Of a stretch of 64,000 bases of DNA, positions 9,622 to 28,123 are shown in pieces. How positions within the stretch are numbered: position 1 is the first letter of the stretch; each line of letters begins with the position of its first letter. Source of the DNA: Thaumasiovibrio subtropicus (GTDB lineage Bacteria > Pseudomonadota > Gammaproteobacteria > Enterobacterales > Vibrionaceae); contig NZ_AP023054.1 of the NCBI RefSeq assembly GCF_019703835.1, positions 3,557,686 through 3,621,685 of the forward strand, given 5' to 3'. The position numbers were made by a program, and so were the translations under genes. The notes under the pieces are model-generated. The model had not been told where the DNA came from. It did no database searches and saw nothing but the letters and a program-made list of their open reading frames with translations.

Positions 9622-9656
9622 GACGCCACCAAAGTGCCAGCACTTTTGGGAACGTC
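9622..9656. other. Stable hairpin without T-tract
   Basis: AAAGTGC-CA-GCACTTT (9631-9646) is flanked by a short outer pairing GACG/CGTC. It lies between the IS and the rrn terminator. No run of T follows on either strand, so it is not called a terminator. Confidence 0.4.
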
Positions 9657-9663
9657 AGATACA

Positions 9664-9690
9664 TAAAAGCCCCGTCTTTCGACAGGGCTT
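9664..9690 (-). terminator. Terminator of the downstream rRNA operon
   Basis: Read leftward, AGCCCTGTC-GAAA-GACGGGGCT forms a 9-bp stem with a GAAA tetraloop followed by TTTAT. It is eight bases past tRNA-Asp. Confidence 0.85.
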
Positions 9691-9698
9691 AGTATAAG

Positions 9699-9775
9699 TG
9701 GCGGAGCGGACGGGACTCGAACCCGCGACCCCCGGCGTGACAGGCCGGTATTCTAACCAACTGAACTACCGCTCC
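9699..9775 (-). tRNA. tRNA-Asp (GTC)
   Basis: The 77-nt cloverleaf begins GGAGCGGTAGTTCAGTTGG, carries anticodon GTC in CCTGTCACGCC, and ends with the encoded CCA. It is the distal gene of the rRNA operon, as in several Vibrio and E. coli rrn operons. Confidence 0.97.
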
Positions 9776-9829
9776 ACACGGTGCTTTGATTGAAGTCTTA
9801 CACTTTCTGCTTCAAACAAGCGATGTTCA

Positions 9830-9949
9830 AAGCCTGGCGATGTCCTACTCTCACATGGGGAGGCCCCACACTACCATCGGCGCTATTGCGTTTCACTACT
9901 GAGTTCGGCATGGAGTCAGGTGGGTCCACAATGCTATGGTCGCCAAGCA
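9830..9949 (-). rRNA. rrf: 5S ribosomal RNA (operon 1)
   Basis: The 120-nt sequence begins TGCTTGGCGACCATAGC and ends in the complementary GCCAGGC. It differs from the second 5S copy at one position (G at 9863 against A at 15394 on the + strand). Confidence 0.96.
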
Positions 9950-10034
9950 AAATTTGTTCAAACTATGAAAACTGGCTAGTGTTCTTCTTCACATTCAAGC
10001 GCGATTAAGTCCGATAAAACACCTTGGGTGTTGT

Positions 10035-12918
<2,884 letters not shown>

Positions 12919-13166
12919 ATACAACCCCAAGGGGTTTTGTATGACAGCAACCAAGGTTTACATGTTTTCGCCGGACTCAATACAAGACACTTGAATGTGT
13001 TTGTTGTATTTACTTGCGTAAATACATTTGAGAACTTGTTCATTTTTCAATGAACGATTCAATCTATCGATTGAATTTACTAGTCAGCTTTCCAGTTTGT
13101 TAAAGAGCATGTGAATCTATCAAAGACCACTTTTTAAATATTCTCTGCGAGAAAACACTTAAAGAG

Positions 13167-13242
13167 TGGTGGAGCTAAGCAGGATCGAACTGCTGACCTC
13201 CTGCGTGCAAAGCAGGCGCTCTCCCAGCTGAGCTATAGCCCC
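13167..13242 (-). tRNA. tRNA-Ala (TGC)
   Basis: The 76-nt cloverleaf starts GGGGCTATAGCTCAGCTGGG, has anticodon TGC in CTTTGCACG, and ends with encoded CCA. It is the second tRNA of the 16S-23S spacer. Confidence 0.97.
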
Positions 13243-13287
13243 ATCATTGAATGACCTTAGTCGTACCACCATCTCTGGGAGGAGAAG

Positions 13288-13364
<77 letters not shown>

Positions 13365-13435
13365 ATCTAAGGCATTCTTTCACATTACGACCAAGCAATC
13401 TGTGTGGACACTGCATTTAACAGCAGTCTTATCGT

Positions 13436-14987
<1,552 letters not shown>

Positions 14988-15243
14988 AAGATTTTTGATT
15001 TGGGCTCAATGAATACTGATATTCACTACCGAAGTAATGAACGAATTGACTGTGCTAAGACCGAAGTCTTAATTTGGTCACTAGTATCATCGATGCCATA
15101 TTTGCTTTCACTTTTTAAAAGTGAAGACAAACAGTTTTGACTATCTATTCAACGAGTGCCCACACAGATTGCATGGTCATATTGTTAAAGAACGTTGACT
15201 TTCAATGCGTTAGCCTTGTTGGCTTCAGCAAGTCAGGAGGCGT
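14988..15243 (-). other. Leader of rRNA operon 1
   Basis: Between the promoter and 16S this region contains a boxA-like CGTTCTTTAACAAT (15194-15181, read leftward), the 5' half of the 16S processing stem (15155-15177), which pairs with 13390-13412, a UUCG-loop hairpin (AAGAC/GTCTT, 15057-15070), and a second hairpin module at 15106-15129 that recurs in the spacer of operon 2. Confidence 0.8.
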
Positions 15244-15271
15244 ATAATACGCTGCTCTGATTTTAAGTCAA
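15244..15271 (-). promoter_or_regulatory. rRNA operon 1 promoter
   Basis: Read leftward, TTGACT (15271-15266), a 16-base spacer and TATTAT (15249-15244) precede a GC-rich discriminator ACGCCTCC. An AT-rich stretch upstream (about 15272-15300) resembles an UP element. This is the classic rrn P1 arrangement and lies between the two operons, so operon 1 can start independently. Confidence 0.85.
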
Positions 15272-15360
15272 GATAAGATTCTCGATTTTTTGAAAATCTT
15301 ATGTTGACTCCGCTCGCAAGCGAAATCACTTTCTTCTTAGATAAAAAGAAAGAAAATTCA

Positions 15361-15480
15361 AAGCCTGGCGATGTCCTACTCTCACATGGGGAGACCCCAC
15401 ACTACCATCGGCGCTATTGCGTTTCACTACTGAGTTCGGCATGGAGTCAGGTGGGTCCACAATGCTATGGTCGCCAAGCA
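15361..15480 (-). rRNA. rrf: 5S ribosomal RNA (operon 2)
   Basis: The 120-nt gene is identical to the other 5S copy except for one base at 15394. It ends operon 2. No tRNA and no convincing terminator follow before the promoter of operon 1. Confidence 0.96.
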
Positions 15481-15567
15481 AAATTTGTTCAAACTAGGAA
15501 AGCTGATTCGTCTTGCTCTCAACACACTCAAGCACGATTAAGTCCGATAAAACACCTTGGGTGTTGT

Positions 15568-18452
<2,885 letters not shown>

Positions 18453-18795
18453 ATACAACCCCAAGGCGTCTTTATTTCACTTTAGAAAAGTGAAGACACA
18501 TAGGCGTATAGCAAACAACCAAGGTTTACATGTTTTCGCCGGACTCAATACAAGACACTTGAATGTGTTTGTTGTATTTACTTGCGTAAATACGATTTGA
18601 GAACTTGTTCATTTTTCAATGAACGATTCAATCTATTCGATTGAATTTACTAGTCAGCTTTCCAGTTTGTTAAAGAGCATTAAAGCAAACAGCTTTAATC
18701 AATAGCACTTGCTATTCATTAAGGCTTTCTGCTTTGTTCTTACATTATTACCAAGCAATCTGTGTGGACACTGCATTTAACAGCAGCCTTATCGT
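18453..18795 (-). other. 16S-23S spacer of operon 2 (no tRNA)
   Basis: This 343-base spacer has no tRNA. It shares its 23S-proximal part and boxA-like site (18666-18679) with operon 1, has the 3' half of the 16S processing stem (18750-18772), and carries a hairpin module (18475-18498) that is nearly identical to one in the leader of operon 1. Confidence 0.85.
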
Positions 18796-20347
<1,552 letters not shown>

Positions 20348-20696
20348 AAGTTTTGTTGGTCTTTCGACCGGCTCAATGAATACTGATATTACTTATTGCT
20401 AAGTAATGAATTGACTGTGCTAAGACCGAAGTCTTAATTTGGTCACTAGTATCATTGATAAATCTTTAGACTATCTATTCAACGAGTGCCCACACAGATT
20501 GCATGGTCATATTGTTAAAGAACATACTGCTTAATCTTAATTTTTAAGGCTTTCGCTCATAATCTTAAGCAGGGTTGGCATTTTAGCTAATTAACAAAGT
20601 GTGTCAAACACTTTATCGATTTAATTTTCTAAACAGCCTAATTTTTACCGCTTGGCTAGCTCTCTTCCGAGCCGCTCTCCGTGTCGGTGAGGCGGC
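20348..20696 (-). other. Leader of rRNA operon 2
   Basis: The leader carries boxA TGTTCTTTAACAAT (20524-20511, read leftward), the 5' half of the 16S processing stem (20495-20517, pairing with 18750-18772) and the UUCG-loop hairpin (20422-20435). It lacks the hairpin module found in the leader of operon 1. No gene is visible. Confidence 0.8.
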
Positions 20697-20724
20697 ATTA
20701 TAGAGATCTAAATCACACTGACAA
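20697..20724 (-). promoter_or_regulatory. rRNA operon 2 promoter
   Basis: Read leftward, TTGTCA (20724-20719), 16 bases and a perfect TATAAT (20702-20697) are followed by a GC-rich GCCGCCTC discriminator. A/T tracts at 20728-20752 resemble an UP element. This fits a strong, stringently controlled rrn P1. Confidence 0.9.
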
Positions 20725-20847
20725 CCCCTTTTTTGAAGTTTTTTTAAAAAAGCTTACCAACAGGTTACTATTCCAACGAATCGCTAGTTTTAGCAGCAAA
20801 ATAGGCTATTTTAGCCATAGGTAAATGTCATTAATGGAGCCTGTTGA

Positions 20848-21381
20848 ATGAATTCCCACATTAGACCTTATAAAAACATATCTCCTATCTTTGACCAAAG
20901 TGTCTTTGTCGATAGCAGCGCGGTAATTGTCGGCGATATTCATTTAGGTATAGATAGCAGTGTTTGGCCTCTGGTTGCAGCGAGAGGTGATGTTAACCAT
21001 ATTCGTATCGGTGAACGCACTAACATTCAAGATGGTAGCGTCTTGCATGTTACCCGTGTGAGTGAACAAAACCCAAAGGGCTACCCACTTATTATTGGAG
21101 ATGATGTGACAGTGGGTCATAAAGCCATGCTGCATGGCTGTACTGTCGGAAATCGCATTCTCATCGGGATGGGCGCTATCATACTTGACGGCGCAGTGAT
21201 CGAAGATGATGTCATTATTGGTGCAGGGAGTTTAGTTCCCCCTGGCAAGCGATTAGAAAGTGGCTACCTTTATGTTGGCAGCCCTGTTAAAGCGGCACGA
21301 CCACTGAAAGAAGCAGAGTTATCCTTTCTCCCTGCATCCGCAGACAACTACGTCCGGCTAAAAAACGAGTATTTAGCCTAA
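20848..21381 (+). CDS. yrdA: Gamma-carbonic anhydrase family protein YrdA
   Basis: This 177-residue protein is built of hexapeptide repeats of a left-handed beta-helix (for example VIVGDIHLG, ILIGMGAIILDGAVI). The three metal-binding histidines of gamma-carbonic anhydrases are at His67, His91 and His96 (VLHVTR, VGHKAMLHGC). Whether such YrdA-type homologues have anhydrase activity is uncertain, so function is given at family level. Length is normal. The gene is read rightward away from the rRNA operons and converges on the DUF1488 gene, with a hairpin between. The neighbourhood yrdA-DUF1488-aroE-hemF-tsaC is typical for Vibrio and enterics. Confidence 0.93.
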   Translation: MNSHIRPYKNISPIFDQSVFVDSSAVIVGDIHLGIDSSVWPLVAARGDVNHIRIGERTNIQDGSVLHVTRVSEQNPKGYPLIIGDDVTVGHKAMLHGCTVGNRILIGMGAIILDGAVIEDDVIIGAGSLVPPGKRLESGYLYVGSPVKAARPLKEAELSFLPASADNYVRLKNEYLA

Positions 21382-21400
21382 TCGAGATCATAAAGCACAA

Positions 21401-21430
21401 AGCCGCGCAGGTGAAATGCGCGGCTTGTTA
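21401..21430. terminator. Bidirectional hairpin after yrdA
   Basis: The stem AGCCGCGCA/TGCGCGGCT (21401-21409 with 21417-21425) is followed by TTGTTATC. The T-tract is short on the + side. It may also serve the leftward DUF1488 gene. Confidence 0.65.
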
Positions 21431-21447
21431 TCGACCCGAATTAAGAA

Positions 21448-21711
21448 CTACTTGATCACGACACGCCCGTCGGTATCAAAATCTTCATCTTCAATCCGCT
21501 CTTCAGCAATTTCCTCTAGGTCAAAGCGCGAGTCACTAAACTGTGCCAATATCTCTTGTTCATTGCTTAGCGGCTTCCCCGCCGTCATAACTAGCCAGTG
21601 AGTTGAGACAAAACACTCAATGAGCGCACCAGACTGTTGCGCTGGAAAAATCACGCCAGCGTTGACCGCATCATAGGTTTGTATATCTGGAAAGAGTATA
21701 GACTGGTTCAT
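21448..21711 (-). CDS. DUF1488 family protein (YrdB-like)
   Basis: An 87-residue acidic protein resembling the DUF1488 family, which in enterics is YrdB beside aroE. The conserved core is the segment around VIFPAQQSGALIECFVSTHWL. The function is unknown. ATG at 21711 lies 11 bases past the aroE stop (21723), so it is the last gene of an aroE-led unit. The acidic tail (EEIAEERIEDEDFD) suggests a soluble protein without membrane segments. Confidence 0.85.
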   Translation of the reverse strand: MNQSILFPDIQTYDAVNAGVIFPAQQSGALIECFVSTHWLVMTAGKPLSNEQEILAQFSDSRFDLEEIAEERIEDEDFDTDGRVVIK

Positions 21712-21722
21712 TCATTCACTAT

Positions 21723-22547
21723 TTATTGTTGAAGTTGACGACGTAACTCTCGCAACACTTGGTTTGTACCTGGACGAAGGCCACGCCAAAGCATAAAACT
21801 CTCAGCAGCCTGACCAACCAGCATACCTAGGCCATCAATCACCTGCTTAGCGCCATTATTCAGCGCCCACTGATTAAACGCTGTTGTTTCAGCACGGTAA
21901 ACCATGTCATAGCAAACGACATTTGGGCCAATAACACTTGCGCTAATCGCCGGAATATTGCCGGAAAGCCCAGCAGAGGTTGAGTTAATCACCACATCGA
22001 CGGCACAGTTGCCAACTTCTGCCAAGCTGATCGCTTTGACATCACCATGCTCAGCAAACATCTCCGCTAACTGGCGCGCCTTCGCTACTGTTCGGTTTGC
22101 TATAGTAATGGATGCTGGTTGCTGCTCTAAGAGTGGCAACACCACACCACGCGCAGCCCCTCCTGCACCAAGTACTAAGAGGTGAGCCCCCTTCAAGGTC
22201 ACTTGATTTCGAAGCAAATCTTGAACGAGCCCTTCACCATCGGTGTTATCCCCTAATACCCCACCATCATCGAGTCTTTTCAGAGTATTTACCGCTCCAG
22301 CCAAGCGCGCGCGTTCCGTCAACTGCGTAGCAAACTCAAACGCCGCCTCTTTAAAAGGGGCGGTAATGTTGCATCCTTTACCACCTTCCTTAAAGAAGTG
22401 CGTGACGGAATCAGTAAACTGAAGATCATCTTCTTCAAACTGAGCCGTGTATTCAATTGACTGTGCCGTTTGGCGAGCAAACATCGTATGTATCAGCGGT
22501 GACTTACTTTGGGCTATTGGGTTGCCGTAAACGCGATATCTATCCAT
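21723..22547 (-). CDS. aroE: Shikimate dehydrogenase
   Basis: AroE reduces 3-dehydroshikimate to shikimate with NADPH in aromatic amino acid and folate precursor synthesis. The 274-aa length is typical. The catalytic Lys66 lies in NITAPFKE, Asp103 in NTDGEG, and the NADP-binding Rossmann loop GAGGAARG is at residues 127-134. The substrate-binding SKSPLIH motif is at 14-20. The gene lies 33 bases downstream of hemF on the same strand and is probably cotranscribed. Confidence 0.97.
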   Translation of the reverse strand: MDRYRVYGNPIAQSKSPLIHTMFARQTAQSIEYTAQFEEDDLQFTDSVTHFFKEGGKGCNITAPFKEAAFEFATQLTERARLAGAVNTLKRLDDGGVLGDNTDGEGLVQDLLRNQVTLKGAHLLVLGAGGAARGVVLPLLEQQPASITIANRTVAKARQLAEMFAEHGDVKAISLAEVGNCAVDVVINSTSAGLSGNIPAISASVIGPNVVCYDMVYRAETTAFNQWALNNGAKQVIDGLGMLVGQAAESFMLWRGLRPGTNQVLRELRRQLQQ

Positions 22548-22580
22548 ATATCATTCCTTCTCGTCCTTTCTCAGCACACT

Positions 22581-23525
<945 letters not shown>

Positions 23526-23546
23526 TTATTGGTGGAGGTGAGCTAC

Positions 23547-24101
23547 TTAGCCTTGACGAAAAACCTTTCCTGTCTGTGCATCTCGGATCTCTGAAGGGTT
23601 CTCTCGCCCTCCTGTCTCACCTGAAAACAGCACAACTTTATCGCCCAGCTGTTCTACAACCTCTTCCGACGTGCGACAAGGTGGCTCTCCGGTTAGATTA
23701 GCACTCGTAGATGTAATCGGTTTTCCATAAGCACGGCATAGTGCTTGAACCAAGGGATGATCACTCACGCGAACCGCAATAGTATCAAACTGTCCGGTTA
23801 AAAACTGAGGGACGGTAGGTTTAGCAGGCATCACCCAGGTGACCGGACCTGGCCAAGTGTCAGCAATCGTCGCACGTTGCGATTCAGATAGCTGACTATC
23901 ATCAATATAGTCTTGAAGCTGCGCATAATCCGCTGCGATAAGAATGAGGCCTTTTTCGACTGGACGTTGTTTGAGCGCTAATAAACGCTGAACCGCTAGC
24001 TCACTATCCGGATCACACCCTACACCAAAAACGGCTTCTGTCGGATAGGCAATCACGTTGCCAGACTTTAGCGCATCAACTACTTGAGAGAGATTATCCA
24101 A
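23547..24101 (-). CDS. tsaC: Threonylcarbamoyl-AMP synthase TsaC
   Basis: TsaC (YrdC) makes threonylcarbamoyl-adenylate from threonine, bicarbonate and ATP, the first step of the t6A37 tRNA modification. The 184-aa single-domain length fits TsaC rather than the longer Sua5. Motifs include [18 protein letters not shown] near residues 16-33, the [10 protein letters not shown] basic site and [10 protein letters not shown]. The start appears to be TTG at 24101; the nearest upstream ATG (24109) is out of frame, and an AGGA lies at suitable distance. It heads the leftward unit tsaC-hemF-aroE-DUF1488 and diverges from purE. Confidence 0.95.
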   Translation of the reverse strand: MDNLSQVVDALKSGNVIAYPTEAVFGVGCDPDSELAVQRLLALKQRPVEKGLILIAADYAQLQDYIDDSQLSESQRATIADTWPGPVTWVMPAKPTVPQFLTGQFDTIAVRVSDHPLVQALCRAYGKPITSTSANLTGEPPCRTSEEVVEQLGDKVVLFSGETGGRENPSEIRDAQTGKVFRQG

Positions 24102-24187
24102 GGTTCCATTCCTACTTTGTTAAATTCGTGTTTCGTAGTGTAGCCATTTCCATTGTTCGGCACCATGCTCATGCTGCTCTCACCTTG

Positions 24188-24203
24188 ACGCAAACGTTTT
24201 CCT
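24188..24203. promoter_or_regulatory. PurR operator (PUR box) before purE
   Basis: ACGCAAACGTTTTCCT is a near-consensus PurR site. It overlaps the probable -35 region of the purE promoter, so repression by PurR in the presence of hypoxanthine or guanine is expected. Confidence 0.85.
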
Positions 24204-24225
24204 TCCGCGAAAATCCCCGTATAAT
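24197..24225 (+). promoter_or_regulatory. purEK promoter
   Basis: A perfect TATAAT at 24220-24225 has a weak TTTTCC 17 bases upstream. Start of transcription would be near 24232, about 38 bases before the purE ATG. Confidence 0.75.
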
Positions 24226-24269
24226 GCGCGCAGATTATCTTCACGCTTAACACATTTAAGGAGTTCGGG

Positions 24270-24758
24270 ATGAAAGTTGGAATTATCATGGGGTCAAAGT
24301 CGGACTGGCCTACAATGCAGCACGCTGCAGAAATGCTAGATCGCTTCAATGTCCCTTATGAAACCAAAGTGGTTTCAGCACACCGTACCCCTCAATTACT
24401 GGCTGAGTATGCAGAGAGCGCAGCTGAGCGTGGCATCAAAGTGATCATCGCAGGTGCTGGCGGTGCCGCACATCTTCCCGGTATGACGGCTGCATTTACT
24501 AGCTTGCCTGTACTTGGTGTCCCTGTTCAATCACGTGCGCTAAAAGGCATGGATTCACTCCTTTCCATCGTGCAAATGCCAAAAGGGGTTGCCGTAGGGA
24601 CTTTGGCGATTGGCGATGCAGGAGCTGCCAATGCTGGCCTACTAGCCGCACAAATCCTTGCCACACATGATGCTGAGTTAATGAAAAAAGTGGATGCATT
24701 CCGCAAAGAGCAAACAGACACCGTACTGGCAAACCCAAATCCTGCTGAGGACGCGTAA
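24270..24758 (+). CDS. purE: N5-carboxyaminoimidazole ribonucleotide mutase
   Basis: PurE (class I) moves the carboxylate of N5-CAIR to give CAIR in de novo purine synthesis, working with PurK. The 162-aa length fits. Conserved elements are [10 protein letters not shown] at residues 7-16, SAHRTP with catalytic His38, and [13 protein letters not shown] strong ribosome site, TAAGGAGTTCGGG, precedes ATG 24270. purK follows after two bases, so translation is likely coupled. A PurR box lies upstream. Confidence 0.97.
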   Translation: MKVGIIMGSKSDWPTMQHAAEMLDRFNVPYETKVVSAHRTPQLLAEYAESAAERGIKVIIAGAGGAAHLPGMTAAFTSLPVLGVPVQSRALKGMDSLLSIVQMPKGVAVGTLAIGDAGAANAGLLAAQILATHDAELMKKVDAFRKEQTDTVLANPNPAEDA

Positions 24759-24760
24759 TC

Positions 24761-25876
24761 ATGAAAGTCCTTGTGCTTGGTGCAGGCCAACTTGCAAGAA
24801 TGATGGCGTTGGCGGGCGCGCCGCTCAACATTGAGGTTATCGCTTATGATGTTGGCTCAAAGAGCGTGGTTCATCCTCTGACTCAACAAAGCTACGATCA
24901 CACCTTGGCCAGTGCTATAGAAGATGTTGACGTAATCACTGCTGAGTTTGAACATATCCCTCACGATGTGCTTGATGTCTGCGAAGCAAGTGGCAAGTTT
25001 CTACCTACCACAGATGCGATTAAAGCAGGCGGTGACCGCCGTTTAGAAAAAGCCCTACTGGATCGAGCCGGTGTCGCCAACGCGAAATACCGCCTAGTGG
25101 GTAGTCGCCAAGACTTAGACGAAGCCATTCGCCATGTCGGTTTACCTATGGTACTAAAGAGTGCGCTAGGCGGTTATGACGGCAAAGGTCAATGGCGTCT
25201 AAAAACCCAAGACCAAGCGAATGCAGTTTGGGAAGAAATGGCCGCTTTCCTCGCTGAAACCGAAGGGCAAGCTATCGTTGCGGAAGAGTTTGTGCCTTTT
25301 AATCGCGAAGTTTCCCTTATCGGTGCTCGTGACAAAAAGGGAAATGTATCCGTTTACCCTATCACTGAAAACGTGCATGTTGATGGCGTTCTCAACCTTT
25401 CAACCGCAGTGGAAGGCAACCAATCTGTTCAACAGCAAGCAAGCGAAATGTTCAGCGCTATAGCTGATGCGCTTGGCTACGTTGGTGTGCTCGCCATTGA
25501 ATTTTTCGATATCGATGGCAAATTACTGGTCAATGAAATCGCACCACGCGTTCATAACTCAGGTCACTGGACACAACAAGGCGCGGACACTTGCCAATTT
25601 GAGAATCACCTTCGAGCAGTTTGCGGCTTGCCGCTTGGCAATACGAACCTACTTCGCCCAACAGCGATGATTAACATTCTTGGTGAAGATAGTGTTGATA
25701 ATGCGGTGCTCAAGCAGACTGGCGCCCATGTGCATTGGTATGGCAAAGAACGCCGCGCGGGCCGTAAGATGGGACATATCAATGTTTGCGCAGAAAATAC
25801 TGAGCAATTGACACTGAGCCTCAAAACCATTGCCGCTTATTTAGATGAAAGCGCGTTTCCCGCACTACCTCGCTAA
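24761..25876 (+). CDS. purK: N5-carboxyaminoimidazole ribonucleotide synthase
   Basis: PurK is an ATP-grasp enzyme that carboxylates AIR to N5-CAIR using ATP and bicarbonate. At 371 aa it is of normal length. An N-terminal preATP fold ([18 protein letters not shown]) is followed by the ATP-grasp domain with [15 protein letters not shown] and the metal-site region [17 protein letters not shown]. It is cotranscribed with purE and ends in a good terminator. Confidence 0.97.
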   Translation: MKVLVLGAGQLARMMALAGAPLNIEVIAYDVGSKSVVHPLTQQSYDHTLASAIEDVDVITAEFEHIPHDVLDVCEASGKFLPTTDAIKAGGDRRLEKALLDRAGVANAKYRLVGSRQDLDEAIRHVGLPMVLKSALGGYDGKGQWRLKTQDQANAVWEEMAAFLAETEGQAIVAEEFVPFNREVSLIGARDKKGNVSVYPITENVHVDGVLNLSTAVEGNQSVQQQASEMFSAIADALGYVGVLAIEFFDIDGKLLVNEIAPRVHNSGHWTQQGADTCQFENHLRAVCGLPLGNTNLLRPTAMINILGEDSVDNAVLKQTGAHVHWYGKERRAGRKMGHINVCAENTEQLTLSLKTIAAYLDESAFPALPR

Positions 25877-25890
25877 AGCGCCTATGATAG

Positions 25891-25917
25891 AAAGCCGATC
25901 TAACGATCGGCTTTTTT
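25891..25917 (+). terminator. Terminator of purEK
   Basis: The perfect stem AAAGCCGATC-TAAC-GATCGGCTTT is followed by a T-run. It could also act on the convergent leftward gene. Confidence 0.9.
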
Positions 25918-25933
25918 CATTTACCTCTCAGCC

Positions 25934-26488
25934 CTACGACGATTGCGTGTGATTACATCGCTTATCTGCGCACACACGTTTTATCCCCGCCGCCACTTTC
26001 TTTTCAAGCAGTAAGCCAAACCCACATTGCTCACAACTTCCTTTAATTGGCTTCGCATTCACCGCAAACTTACACTTAGGGTAACAATCGCAGGCATAAA
26101 AGGTTTTGCCATACCGTGATTGGCGCTCCACCAGCTTACCTTTTCGACACTGCGGACATCGCAATGTCGTTTCTTCTGCTTTCTTATCCGGGGAGGCTTG
26201 ATACGTGCACTGCGGCCAATCGATACACCCAATGAACATCCCGTAACGTCCTTGGCGAAGGACCAGACCTTCACCGCATTCAGGGCAAGGCATATCAAGC
26301 TCTTTTACGATATGACCATCATGTTGCTGGAGTGGGCGAATATAATCACATTGGGGGTATTGAGTACACCCCATGAATGGGCCGTGCTTGCCAAAGCGAA
26401 ACTCGAGCTTTCCGCCACACTTGGGACAAGGCTCATCGAGCGCATGCTCGTGAGCTTCAAAAAGAGGATCTGAGGAATTTGTTGTCAT
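25934..26488 (-). CDS. yrdD: Topoisomerase-type zinc-ribbon protein (YrdD family)
   Basis: This 184-aa protein consists of four tandem four-cysteine zinc ribbons of the type found at the C-terminus of DNA topoisomerase I. Starts are CPKCGGKLEF, CPECGEGLVL, CPQCRKGKLV and CEQCGFGLLL; the first three are each closed by a GC/AC...C pair, the fourth by CADKRC. It has no topoisomerase catalytic domain. A nucleic-acid-binding role is likely, but the function of YrdD is not established. The gene lies downstream of smg in the leftward dprA-smg-yrdD group and converges on purK. Confidence 0.92.
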   Translation of the reverse strand: MTTNSSDPLFEAHEHALDEPCPKCGGKLEFRFGKHGPFMGCTQYPQCDYIRPLQQHDGHIVKELDMPCPECGEGLVLRQGRYGMFIGCIDWPQCTYQASPDKKAEETTLRCPQCRKGKLVERQSRYGKTFYACDCYPKCKFAVNAKPIKGSCEQCGFGLLLEKKVAAGIKRVCADKRCNHTQSS

Positions 26489-26549
26489 AGTGTCTCAGGG
26501 CGATGGCCGTTAAACCATCGCCTACTACTTATTTGAAGGAGTTAGAAGA

Positions 26550-27023
26550 TCAGTGCAGCAATCCTTCTTCCGCTTCATACAACAGATCTTCCATTTGATG
26601 GTAAGCACTCTCATGACCCGGCACATTAAACAGTACCATGAGAATCACCCACTTGAGATCATCCAAAAAGAACTCTGTTGTCTCCAACTCCATAACTCGG
26701 TCAATCACCATCTCGCGGGTTTCTGTATTCAGAACATGAATTTGCTCTAGGAATAATAAAAAGCCACGGCAATGGGTATCTAGTCTTAATACTTCATCCT
26801 GCGTGTAAACACGCATTGAGGTCAATGCACCACTTTGCATTGGCTGCTGTTCAGCCGTCTCTTGCAATGCGGCCAGTTTTTCGAGCCAGTTAAGTGCTTT
26901 GTGAATATCCGATTGATGGAAGCCAGCACGCACCAGCTCATCAGATAAGGTATCTTGGTCAACCTGTAATTCAACTTCACTGTGAATGTAAGTCTCAAAC
27001 AGGTACATAAGGATGTCCATCAT
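26550..27023 (-). CDS. smg: DUF494 family protein Smg
   Basis: The 157-residue protein has the [15 protein letters not shown] start of the Smg (DUF494) family, which sits beside dprA in many gamma-proteobacteria. Its biochemical role is not known. It is acidic and helical, without membrane segments. The dprA stop TGA overlaps the ATG at 27023 (TGATG), so translation is coupled. A GTG one codon upstream and an ATG one codon downstream are alternative starts. Confidence 0.93.
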   Translation of the reverse strand: MMDILMYLFETYIHSEVELQVDQDTLSDELVRAGFHQSDIHKALNWLEKLAALQETAEQQPMQSGALTSMRVYTQDEVLRLDTHCRGFLLFLEQIHVLNTETREMVIDRVMELETTEFFLDDLKWVILMVLFNVPGHESAYHQMEDLLYEAEEGLLH

Positions 27024-28123
27024 CACTTGCCCCTCCTCGTTCTGACGTAGCCACCGGGAACTGCGGTTACTTGTCCTTGTAACTCCAACTCTAACAACTG
27101 CATCATGACTTCATGAACAGGTAGCTGACAGCGACCTGCAATCACATCGACAGGTATTGCATCACTACCTACGGTATCTAACAGTGCCGCAAATGGCAAT
27201 TGCTGATTATCTTCGCCGCGACTCTGCTCCTCTGACTGATGTAGAATTGTACAATCAGTCAACACTCCTACCTCTTCTATAATGTCGACCGGGGTCTCTA
27301 CCAGTTTAGCACCACTTTTAATCAACTGGTTGCAGCCTTTGCTTTGTGGGTTATAAATAGACCCAGGTAAAGCAAATACATCTCGGTTTTGCTCTAATGC
27401 ATACTTCACTGTGATCAGCGACCCACTCTTCTCCGCCGCTTCCACAACAAACACCCCCACAGAGAGCCCGCTTATAATGCGATTGCGCCGCGGGAAATGA
27501 CTTGGCCTTGGTGCTGTATCAGGAAAAAACTCAGAGACCAACGCGCCCTGAGATTGAATTTGCTTTGCCAGTTCGCGGTGCGCGGCGGGATATATCTTAC
27601 TTAAGCCCGATCCCAGCACCGCGATTGTCTGCCCACCTTTTTCCAACGCCCCTTGATGGGCACAACCATCAATTCCTAGTGCCAAGCCACTGGTGACAGT
27701 ATACCCTTCAATCACTAATCCTGCTGCGAATTGATAAGCCGCTTCTCGACCATCAATACTGGCCTGTCGGCTGCCCACCATGGCCAACTGTGGCTTGCTA
27801 AGCGCCGTCACCTCGCCAGCTACAAACAACACTGGTGGTGGCGAAGCTATCTGGCTCAAAAGATAGGGATAATCGGGGTGTCCCCAATGGATAAGGTGAT
27901 GATTGTCGGCCTCAAGCCAACGTAAAGCATGTTGCTGAGAAGCGTTTAAAGGGGCGCGAAAAGCAGTGAGTTGTTTATCAGAAAGACCAGACAGGCGAAG
28001 TGCAGTATCGTCAGAAGACCAAAGGGAAGAGAAAGGGATTCGCTGACACAACTTCTGAATACCTTGCCCCCCCAGACGTGGTACTCGTGCCAGTCGAACC
28101 CATAATTCGGTGTTGTCTATCAT
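27023..28123 (-). CDS. dprA: DNA-processing protein DprA (Smf)
   Basis: DprA binds incoming single-stranded DNA and loads RecA during natural transformation. The 366-aa protein has an N-terminal SAM-like region, a Rossmann-type DNA-binding core with GSRQAS at residues 117-122, [12 protein letters not shown] at 145-156, and RRNRIISG at 212-219, then a C-terminal winged-helix region. All family hallmarks are present, so competence is plausible; comM is also in this window. The start overlaps the stop of the upstream LysM gene (ATGA), and smg follows with the same kind of overlap. Confidence 0.96.
   Translation of the reverse strand: MIDNTELWVRLARVPRLGGQGIQKLCQRIPFSSLWSSDDTALRLSGLSDKQLTAFRAPLNASQQHALRWLEADNHHLIHWGHPDYPYLLSQIASPPPVLFVAGEVTALSKPQLAMVGSRQASIDGREAAYQFAAGLVIEGYTVTSGLALGIDGCAHQGALEKGGQTIAVLGSGLSKIYPAAHRELAKQIQSQGALVSEFFPDTAPRPSHFPRRNRIISGLSVGVFVVEAAEKSGSLITVKYALEQNRDVFALPGSIYNPQSKGCNQLIKSGAKLVETPVDIIEEVGVLTDCTILHQSEEQSRGEDNQQLPFAALLDTVGSDAIPVDVIAGRCQLPVHEVMMQLLELELQGQVTAVPGGYVRTRRGK

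Noticed and set aside
9601..9630. Sequence resembling the 3' part of a tRNA (GGGACTAGAACT)
   Set aside because: The flanking bases do not form a T-stem and no other arm is present.
15272..15360. Terminator for rRNA operon 2
   Set aside because: CTTTCTT/AAGAAAG and CGCT/AGCG pairings are weak and lack a T-run. None was confident enough to list.
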